The notes under the pieces: model-generated
The model's input: the letters and a program-made list of their open reading frames with translations, nothing else
Database searches by the model: none
Told to the model about the DNA's origin: nothing
Part shown: piece by piece, positions 57,915 to 64,000 of the stretch
How positions within the stretch are numbered: position 1 is the first letter of the stretch
Layout of the letters: the number at the start of each line of letters is the position of its first letter
Translations under genes and position numbers: made by a program
Source: Paraburkholderia agricolaris
Lineage (GTDB): Bacteria; Pseudomonadota; Gammaproteobacteria; Burkholderiales; Burkholderiaceae
Assembly (NCBI RefSeq): GCF_009455635.1
Contig: NZ_QPER01000001.1
Coordinates: 3,162,001 to 3,226,000, forward strand
DNA length: 64,000 nucleotides
Reading direction: 5' to 3'

Positions 57915-58466
57915 TCAGGCGAAATTTTCCGCTTCGTAGAGACGTCGGCCCGCTGCGTCCTTGGCGCCGAGGATCGGCTCGACTTCAATGGGCCACTCGA
58001 TGCCGATATCAGGATCGTTCCACAAGATGCAGCGCTCGAGTTCGGGGAACCAGTATTCCGTAGTTTTCCACAGGCATTCGGCTACCTCGGACAGCACGAC
58101 GAATCCGTGCGCAAAACCTGGCGGCACCCACACCTGCCGATAGTTCTCCGCGCTCAGGCGAGCACCGCTCCACTTGCCGAAATTCGGCGAATTGAGCCGC
58201 AAGTCCACAGCGACGTCGAACACCTCACCCACCACCACCCGCACAAGGCGGCCCTGCGGACGCTGCACCTGGTAGTGCAGGCCACGCAGCACACCACGCA
58301 CCGCGCGCAAATGCCGGTCTTGCACGAAGTTGAAGCCTTGCGCGACGTCGTCGATAAACTCGTCCGCGCTGAAGCTCTCAAAGCAGAAGCCGAATTCGTC
58401 GCAGAATACCTCGGGCTCGATGAGTTTAACCTCCGGCAGCGCCGTCGCCATTACCTTGTTGCCCAT
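57915..58466 (-). CDS. rfbC: RfbC-like dTDP-4-dehydrorhamnose 3,5-epimerase, isolated
   Basis: The 183-residue cupin-type epimerase has LPEVKLIEPEVF at the N-terminus, VRGVLRGLHYQ with the catalytic histidine and CILWNDPDIGIEWP at the C-terminus. ATG at 58466 gives the usual N-terminal length. It is not accompanied by rfbA, rfbB or rfbD, and several positions usually conserved are changed (for example DEFGFCFESF). It may serve a different dTDP-sugar or be a relict duplicate. Confidence 0.83.
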   Translation of the reverse strand: MGNKVMATALPEVKLIEPEVFCDEFGFCFESFSADEFIDDVAQGFNFVQDRHLRAVRGVLRGLHYQVQRPQGRLVRVVVGEVFDVAVDLRLNSPNFGKWSGARLSAENYRQVWVPPGFAHGFVVLSEVAECLWKTTEYWFPELERCILWNDPDIGIEWPIEVEPILGAKDAAGRRLYEAENFA

Positions 58467-58610
58467 CATGGCCACTGTGCTCGTTAGAAGCCTGCCCCGA
58501 GAAAACGCGGCCACCGATGCACACGCGGCTGCGCAGGTTGCTACACACACCGCGCGCTGCATGCACCCACCGGCCATGCGGCGCGCTGCTTACAAGGCGC
58601 CTGCCGAAAC

Positions 58611-59606
58611 TCAAACCTCGCTCGCCACCCGGCTGCGCGCGCGATATTCGGTCGGCGACAGTGCCATGCGCTTGCGGAATATCTTTGCGAGGCGATCACC
58701 GTTGCCGGTGCCGCTGCGGCGCGCGATCTTGTCGACCGGCAGTTCGGTTTCGGTCAGGAAGTTGCAGGCAATCCGCAGGCGTACCTGCAGCAGATAGTCA
58801 GAAGGCGTGACCTGCATTTCATGCTTGAAACGCCGCAGGAAATTGCGCTCGCTCATCGCCGCCACTTGCGCGGCGTCCGCAACCGACACGGGACGATCGC
58901 AATTCGCCTCCATCCAGCGCGCGGCGGCACGGATTTTCTCGGCGACGCTGAGCGTGCCGCCTTCAGCCGGCAGCGGCATCCAACTGGCGCCCATGCCCGG
59001 CATGACCCGATCGGCAACGCTGCGCGCGAGTTCCGCGCCGAGGTCGCGCTTGATGAACATCAGCGCGCTGCGCGCGCAATCATTGCGATCGTTGGCGGCA
59101 CTGCGCGCGGCGTCGACGGTGGCGCTGCCCAGATAGCGGTTCACCTGCAAGCCGTCGTGCTCCGCCGGACCCGCGGCTTCCAGCACGAGACGGCCCTCGC
59201 CGATCGTCTCGATCGCACGCGTACGCGTTTGCACCGACCGCAGCCAGCCCAGCAGCCGCTCGTCCAGTGCGGCCTCGTGTGCACCGTAGCCGCCTGCGAT
59301 GAACAGCACGTCAAAACCGCTGCCGTAACGGGTGTCGATGCGGTCAGTCCAGATTCGCGCCGACGAGGAGCTCGCAACGCTGCCACCGTCCATCGACAGA
59401 AACTGCACTTCATAGGGCGGATCTTCGCCGGCCCGCGAGCCCGAAAGTTCGTTGGCGGTCTGAAACATCTCGACCACCGTGCCGGGTCCGAGCAGCCAGA
59501 AGCCGTCGAACAGCAACACGCCGATTCGCCGCGCTGCGCTACGTACGTTCAGCGTAGGCGTATGTAACCAGGTAATCCTCGCAGTATCCAGATGCATGTG
59601 CGGCAT
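58611..59606 (-). CDS. GlxA-type AraC-family regulator with DJ-1/PfpI domain
   Basis: The 331-residue protein has an N-terminal DJ-1/PfpI-like domain (IGVLLFDGFWLLGPGTVVEMF to about residue 195) and a C-terminal AraC double helix-turn-helix (SVADAAQVAAMSERNFLRRF and a degenerate second helix ending KRMALSPTEYR). GlxA-type regulators respond to small metabolites. AGGAAAG precedes the ATG. The large intergenic region upstream holds its promoter. Confidence 0.86.
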   Translation of the reverse strand: MPHMHLDTARITWLHTPTLNVRSAARRIGVLLFDGFWLLGPGTVVEMFQTANELSGSRAGEDPPYEVQFLSMDGGSVASSSSARIWTDRIDTRYGSGFDVLFIAGGYGAHEAALDERLLGWLRSVQTRTRAIETIGEGRLVLEAAGPAEHDGLQVNRYLGSATVDAARSAANDRNDCARSALMFIKRDLGAELARSVADRVMPGMGASWMPLPAEGGTLSVAEKIRAAARWMEANCDRPVSVADAAQVAAMSERNFLRRFKHEMQVTPSDYLLQVRLRIACNFLTETELPVDKIARRSGTGNGDRLAKIFRKRMALSPTEYRARSRVASEV

Positions 59607-60369
59607 GATCTTTCCTCAAACTGTCGTACGTTGTGGACCCCGCTGCCCGTTGGCCGGCCGGTACAGACGAATTTAAATAACGGCGGGTGAAAACCGCCGG
59701 CAACGCCGCTTAACGGATTATGCGTGATGTTAGCGGAATGCCCTGACTTAGTAAATTTGAAAAACAAATCTACACCGAGAAAGACAACGTATGACGAAAA
59801 CCATTATTTCGCGTTTCATATGAGTGCCGGCATACGATCCGCCATAGCAATGGATCATACCGGATCTGCACCAGCCATGATGCCGCAAAAGCTTACACAG
59901 ACTTGCTCTGAAGCTTTCCAACCGGGTTGGAACATTTATTTCGGATGGTGGGATTTGCAATGACTATTCACCGTGATCGCGTCAAGAAATGTTTCAAACA
60001 TGAACTCAACGCATCGCAAATAATGAACATTCAATCCGGCTTTTATTCGCAAATCCGGAATTTATCGGCGATAGCAATGTGACGAACCGCACATTTAATG
60101 AAACAATCCGGATTAAGCATTTCGAAACCTGGATTTCAGGCGTCTAAAAATGTTTCGATAATGAAACATCGGCTTCGTTTTCGTCTGATAAATACCCGCT
60201 TCCTTTGCTTGTTAACCGGCAAAAACATCAGATGATTAAGCATCGCGGCGGAAATCGTGCCAGCCGCCTCCTTAAACAAAGTTTCATGCCTGGATCGTGC
60301 TCTTTAAGAATTCCCCCTGCGGGGCGGCATCATAATTTACCTACCGTGAGAGCAGGAAGGAGTAGAGAC
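59607..60369. promoter_or_regulatory. Large AT-rich intergenic region with inverted repeats
   Basis: No convincing gene is visible in 763 bases. It contains ATGTTTC-N6-GAAACAT at 60150-60169, a related near-palindrome ATGTTTCAAACAT at 59991-60003 and three AATCCGG direct repeats between about 60030 and 60115. It lies between the GlxA-type regulator and the unknown gene at 60370, so it could control both. A short open frame near 59724 has no family-like features. Confidence 0.45.
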
Positions 60370-60744
60370 ATGTCGCGCCCCATGAGCATCGAGAGAGTCA
60401 ACGAATATGGACAGAACGCGGTTCGCATTGCCATCGACGACCGTGCGGTACTGCTCGAAGTGGCCGATCTGGACGCCGTGATCGAGCACCTCAGCGCGCT
60501 GCGCGCCACGATGCGTCCGGAAGTGCCGAAAGAGCCGCTGCGCACTCATCAGTATGTGATCGAGATCGATCCGTGCTGGCACACTGAAAAACATCCGCTG
60601 CATGACGGCGCCGTGCTGTTCCTGCGGCATTCCGGCCTCGGCTGGGCCGGCTTCGCGCTTCCCACTGAAAGCCTCGCGAGGCTCCATCACGCCTTGACCC
60701 AGCAATTGGAAGCATCGCTCGAAGTACACGGCATGCTCAATTAA
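60370..60744 (+). CDS. Protein of unknown function
   Basis: I do not recognise this 124-residue protein. It has an N-terminal MSIERVNEYGQNAVRIAIDD strand pair, an acidic helix around residues 35-55 and a C-terminal LHDGAVLFLRHSGLGWAGFA segment. No signal peptide or membrane segment is visible. GGAAGG lies about ten bases upstream of the ATG. Codon use is normal for the window, so the gene is probably real. Confidence 0.65.
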   Translation: MSRPMSIERVNEYGQNAVRIAIDDRAVLLEVADLDAVIEHLSALRATMRPEVPKEPLRTHQYVIEIDPCWHTEKHPLHDGAVLFLRHSGLGWAGFALPTESLARLHHALTQQLEASLEVHGMLN

Positions 60745-61131
60745 AAAACCCGGCCGGGTCAGTTGAATCAGCTGAGGCAGTTGACTCAGCCGACTCGGCC
60801 GGATCGCGATCGCGCGCGGCTTGTTGCGTTTCGCGCAGCACTGCATTTCAGATTGCGCGCCCAACACGCCGCGCCCCGCCCCTATACTTCCTCCGCCGCG
60901 TCATAGCGGTTACTGTCATTCAGGTCTCTTTCCGAAGCACGGCTCTCGCCGTGCTCTTTTTTTGTCCATTATTTAGGATTGCTGGTTGATAGAAAAATGG
61001 GTCGATGCAAAGGACATTCCTTGCAGTTCATGAACATTGCACAAAATTAAAAAAGACTTAATCCACCTAGCAGTTCCGTTTTACCTGCGATCGCCGATGA
61101 TGCGCTCATCGTCCTTCTCTACTGTTCCAAC
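60745..61131. other. Intergenic region with a long hairpin and a terminator
   Basis: No gene is visible. CCGGCCG near 60752 pairs with CGGCCGG near 60795 across a region with further CAGTTGA/TCAGC repeats. The terminator at 60936-60963 lies downstream. A CTATACTTC sequence near 60890 resembles a -10 box, so a short transcript ending in that terminator is possible. The stretch from 60965 to 61100 is AT-rich. Confidence 0.4.
60936..60963 (+). terminator. Rho-independent terminator
   Basis: AGCACGGC and GCCGTGCT form a perfect 8-bp stem with a TCTC loop, followed by CT and a run of T residues. It lies 190 bp after the unknown gene, far for its own terminator, so it may end a separate small RNA. 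Confidence 0.8.
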
Positions 61132-62055
61132 ATGAACCAGCTACAAGCGATGCGTGTCTTCACACGGGTGGTCGATCTCGCCAGCTTCAATCTTGCGGCG
61201 AGACAGCTAGGGATGTCCGCAGCAGCGGTCACGCGCAGCGTCGGCACATTGGAAGCGCATCTGAACATGCGCCTGCTGAACCGCACCACGCGCAGTCTTT
61301 CGCTGACCGATGTGGGTCGTGAATATCTCGACGGTTGCCGCACCATCATCGAGAAGCTCGACGAGATGGAATCGAATCTGCTGGAGACAACGCGCGATCC
61401 GCAGGGCACGTTGCGAATCGCCACGCCGATGACATTTGCGACCGCGGGGTTGGGCACGTTGCTGGCCGCGTATCGCACCCTGCATCCGCGCGTGGACTTC
61501 GACGTGACGACGTTCGACACGCATATCGATCTGGTGGAAGGTGGTTTCGATGTATGTTTCTCCGACGACCGGCGGCTCGCCAACTCCTCGCTGGTGAGCC
61601 GTATGCTGACCAGCATCGATGAAATGACGGTCGCCTCCCCGGCCTATCTGGCACGTCACGGCACGCCTCGCGATCCCGCCGCGTTGAACCGCCACGGCCT
61701 GCTGACCGTCTCCGACGGTTCGTCGCGCGCGTGGGAGTTCTCAGACGCCGACGGCATCTACCGCGTCAATACCGGTAGCGCGCTCACCGCCACGAGCAGT
61801 GCAATGGTACGGGTGGCCGCGCTCAGCCACATGGGTATCGCGTTGCTGCCACAGCCGATCATTGCCGACGATCTCGCGCAAGGGGCACTCGTCCCCGTAC
61901 TCGAGCAGTTCGAAATCAACGGCGGGCCACGTCAGGTGTCGATTCTCTATTCCGGCCGCAATTACCTGTCGATGCGCGTGCGCAGTTTCATCGACTTCGC
62001 GGTCAGCCAGTATCGCGCGCCGGACCGTCCGGTTGCACTGCGGGCAGTAGCCTGA
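61132..62055 (+). CDS. LysR-family regulator
   Basis: The 307-residue protein has an N-terminal helix-turn-helix (FNLAARQLGMSAAAVTRSV, about residues 22-40) and an effector domain. It is of the common LysR branch with the MNQLQAMRVFTRVVDLASF start. The response regulator gene begins 16 bases later on the same strand. Confidence 0.86.
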   Translation: MNQLQAMRVFTRVVDLASFNLAARQLGMSAAAVTRSVGTLEAHLNMRLLNRTTRSLSLTDVGREYLDGCRTIIEKLDEMESNLLETTRDPQGTLRIATPMTFATAGLGTLLAAYRTLHPRVDFDVTTFDTHIDLVEGGFDVCFSDDRRLANSSLVSRMLTSIDEMTVASPAYLARHGTPRDPAALNRHGLLTVSDGSSRAWEFSDADGIYRVNTGSALTATSSAMVRVAALSHMGIALLPQPIIADDLAQGALVPVLEQFEINGGPRQVSILYSGRNYLSMRVRSFIDFAVSQYRAPDRPVALRAVA

Positions 62056-62071
62056 ACCAGGCTCGCACATC

Positions 62072-62746
62072 ATGCCCAAAATACTGACGATCGAAGACGA
62101 CGAGCTGATCGCCCACGACATCGTGCGCACGCTCAGCGCGAGTGGTTTCGCGGTCGACGTGGCACGCACCGGCCGCGAAGGCATGGCAAAGGTCATGGCG
62201 GGCGACTACGACGTCGTCACACTCGACCGCATGCTGCCCGACCTCGACGGCCTGACCATCGTGGCGACAATGCGGGGCGTCGGCATGGAAACGCCGGTGC
62301 TCGTGATGAGCGCGATGTCCGATGTCGATCAGCGCATTCAAGGTCTGCGCGCCGGCGGCGACGACTATCTGACCAAGCCGTTCTCGCCCGAGGAAATGTT
62401 CGCGCGCGTCGAGGTGCTGTTACGTCGCCGGCCACGTCACGCCAAAGCTGAAACGCTGCTGCGCAGCGGCTCGCTCGAACTCGATCTGGTACGCCGCAAG
62501 GTCATGTACCGGCAACGCGAACTCGACCTGCAGCCCACCGAATTCCGCGTACTCGAGTTCATGATGCGTCACGCCGGCCAGGTGCTCACGCGCACGATGA
62601 TTTTCGAAGCCGTATGGGGTTGCCGCTTCGATCCCGGCACCAATCTGATCGACGTACATGTAGGCCGTTTGCGCAAAAAGGTCGAGACGCCCGGCGAGCG
62701 TCCGTTGATTCGCACCATTCGCGGTTCGGGCTATCTGTTCGGCTGA
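62072..62746 (+). CDS. OmpR-family response regulator, no kinase gene adjacent
   Basis: The 224-residue protein has a receiver domain with the phospho-acceptor aspartate in VVTLDRMLPD (residue 52), the acidic pair IEDD at 7-10 and the lysine in LTKPFSPEE. It is followed by a winged-helix DNA-binding domain with LTRTMIFEAVWG and VHVGRLRKKVE. No histidine kinase is seen nearby in the window. It lies just after a LysR gene and 250 bp upstream of an RND pump, which it may control. Confidence 0.9.
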   Translation: MPKILTIEDDELIAHDIVRTLSASGFAVDVARTGREGMAKVMAGDYDVVTLDRMLPDLDGLTIVATMRGVGMETPVLVMSAMSDVDQRIQGLRAGGDDYLTKPFSPEEMFARVEVLLRRRPRHAKAETLLRSGSLELDLVRRKVMYRQRELDLQPTEFRVLEFMMRHAGQVLTRTMIFEAVWGCRFDPGTNLIDVHVGRLRKKVETPGERPLIRTIRGSGYLFG

Positions 62747-62775
62747 CGCCGCTCTACTCGCAGGTTTTCTGACCA

Positions 62776-62805
62776 GGCTTTAGCGCTGCATGCAGCGCTA
62801 AAGCC
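62776..62805. promoter_or_regulatory. Perfect 30-bp palindrome
   Basis: GGCTTTAGCGCTGCA is followed immediately by its exact reverse complement. No T-run follows, so it is unlikely to be a classical terminator. It lies between the response regulator stop and the RND gene start and may be a binding site or a transcription barrier. Confidence 0.7.
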
Positions 62806-62995
62806 GTTGCAACGCGAGTATCGGCGCAATCACGCACATCGTCCCGGCTTCCTAAAACTAGTTTCATTTGTTTAGTCCACGACTGTTAGGACTCGCTCTC
62901 CAGAATGCCGTTACCGGGCCCGCGCAATTGGTGCGTGCCCTAACCGCCACACGCCCGCGCAGATTCAATCGCGCCTCTGAACGGAGCAGCCTTCG

Positions 62996-64000
62996 ATGTT
63001 AAAAATAGTCCGGTTGGCTTTGACCCGGCCCTACACGTTCATCGTGCTTGCGATGCTGATCCTGTTGGTCGGCCCGCTTGCCGCATTGCGAACGCCGACG
63101 GATATCTTTCCCGACATCCGCATTCCCGTGATCAGCGTGGTCTGGAACTATGCCGGCCTGCAACCGGACGATATGTCCGGACGCATCGTCACCTACTACG
63201 AACGCACGCTCGGCACGACGGTGAACGACGTCGCGCATATCGAGTCGCAATCGTTTCGCGGCTACGGCATCGTCAAGATATTCTTCCAGCCGACCGTGGA
63301 TATCCGCACCGCCACCGCACAGGTGACCTCGGTTTCGCAAACCGTGCTCAAGCAGATGCCGCCGGGCACCACGCCGCCGCAGATTCTGAACTACAACGCG
63401 TCGACCGTGCCGGTGCTGCAACTGGCGTTGACCAGCAACACGCTCGACGAACAGAAGCTCGCCGACTACGCGACCAACTTCATTCGTCCGCAATTGCTGA
63501 GCGTGCCCGGCGTAGCGATTCCGACACCGTACGGCGGCAAGACCCGTGAAGTACAGATCGATCTCGATCCACAGGCACTGCAGGCGAAAAAGCTCTCCGC
63601 CAACGACGTCGCGACCGCCCTCGCACAGCAGAACCAGATCATTCCGGCCGGTACCGAGAAGATTGGCCGCTTCGAATACAACATCAAGCTGAACAACAGC
63701 CCGCTCGCGCTCGACGAACTGAATGCGCTGCCGATCAAGACGGTGGACGGCGCAACAATCTATATCCGCGACGTGGCTCACGTGCGCGACGGCTATCCGC
63801 CACAAGGCAACGTAGTGCGGGTGGACGGTCATCGCGCGGTGCTGATGAGCATTCTGAAGAATGGCTCCGCGTCGACGCTCGACATCATCTCCGGGGTCAA
63901 GGCGCAGTTGCCGCGTATTGAAGCGACGCTGCCGCCCGGCCTGAAGCTCGTGACGATGGGCGATCAATCGACCTTTGTGAAAGGCGCCGTCAGCGGCGTG
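62996..64000 (+). CDS. RND efflux pump permease, 5' part only
   Basis: The first 335 codons of a large permease are present and the frame is open to the window edge. The N-terminus MLKIVRLALTRPYTFIVLAML is a membrane segment of the AcrB/MdtB type, followed by the porter-domain sequence DIFPDIRIPVISVVWNYAG with further HAE1-like features. Such pumps export drugs, organics or metabolites with proton exchange. GGAG lies upstream of the ATG. No membrane-fusion or outer-membrane partner is visible in the window. Confidence 0.9.
   Translation, partial: MLKIVRLALTRPYTFIVLAMLILLVGPLAALRTPTDIFPDIRIPVISVVWNYAGLQPDDMSGRIVTYYERTLGTTVNDVAHIESQSFRGYGIVKIFFQPTVDIRTATAQVTSVSQTVLKQMPPGTTPPQILNYNASTVPVLQLALTSNTLDEQKLADYATNFIRPQLLSVPGVAIPTPYGGKTREVQIDLDPQALQAKKLSANDVATALAQQNQIIPAGTEKIGRFEYNIKLNNSPLALDELNALPIKTVDGATIYIRDVAHVRDGYPPQGNVVRVDGHRAVLMSILKNGSASTLDIISGVKAQLPRIEATLPPGLKLVTMGDQSTFVKGAVSGV

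Noticed and set aside
57858..58487. + strand frame opposite rfbC
   Set aside because: It is a shadow of rfbC, whose motifs are clear on the minus strand.
59724..59963. Small + strand frame of 79 codons in the large intergenic region
   Set aside because: No ribosome-binding site, unusual codon use and no family resemblance.
63000..63967. Long minus-strand open frame opposite the RND gene
   Set aside because: Composition is that of an antisense frame and the + strand codes a clear RND permease.

Overview
The window looks like a stretch of a Paraburkholderia/Burkholderia chromosome. This rests on high GC, Burkholderiales-type OmpC-like porins, a LysR-rich gene content, and a nitrobenzoate/kynurenine-type meta-cleavage operon. 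No rRNA, tRNA or CRISPR was seen. All family names come from reading the translated sequence; no database search was run.

Layout. 0.1-8.2 kb: a cupin, an NCS1 permease with a DadA-like FAD oxidoreductase, a LysR divergent from a type II NADH dehydrogenase, and an ArgP/ArgO-like regulator-exporter pair. 8.2-24.1 kb, all on the minus strand: one long exopolysaccharide operon. It starts with wecB (UDP-ManNAc supply), then a BcsB-like periplasmic subunit, an NfrB-like synthase with c-di-GMP-type MshEN modules, and an NfrA-like outer-membrane TPR/barrel protein. It continues with an acylation module (AlgF, two AlgJ/X-like SGNH proteins, an AlgI/DltB MBOAT, an acyl carrier protein and a DltA-like adenylation enzyme) and ends with a lipoprotein-like TIM-barrel protein. 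Most junctions are overlaps or gaps of a few bases. I know of no described system combining an N4-glycan-receptor-type synthase, a BcsB-like subunit and a Dlt-type activation module, so this is the best candidate for an undescribed system.

25.9-39.6 kb: a catabolic regulon of unknown substrate. It has a NitT/TauT-type ABC importer, an extradiol-like VOC enzyme, a fumarylacetoacetase-family hydrolase, a GntR/FCD regulator, a DapA-like lyase, an alpha/beta hydrolase, a second VOC protein, a D-2-hydroxyacid dehydrogenase, two porins, an LVIVD-repeat periplasmic protein and a small cytochrome c. Five GTATAC-core sites lie in three of its promoter regions and probably form the GntR operator set.

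40.5-50.5 kb: a ten-gene minus-strand operon that converts 3-hydroxyanthranilate through 2-aminomuconate to pyruvate and acetyl-CoA (nbaEHJIGFCD-like), extended by kynureninase and an amino-acid permease. 53.7-64 kb: a LysR, a DUF1328 miniprotein, a GNAT enzyme, a LysR/EamA pair, a lone RfbC, a GlxA-type AraC regulator, an unknown protein, a LysR plus response regulator pair, and the start of an RND pump.

Three copies of one roughly 660-bp, long-armed inverted-repeat element (A near 25.3-25.97 kb, B near 39.6-40.55 kb, C near 50.6-53.77 kb) separate these blocks. Copy C is interrupted by an IS30-family and an IS256-family insertion, each with visible target duplications. DNA on both sides of every copy has a mirror-image base skew (G/T-rich to the left and A/C-rich to the right on the + strand) that runs into the neighbouring genes.
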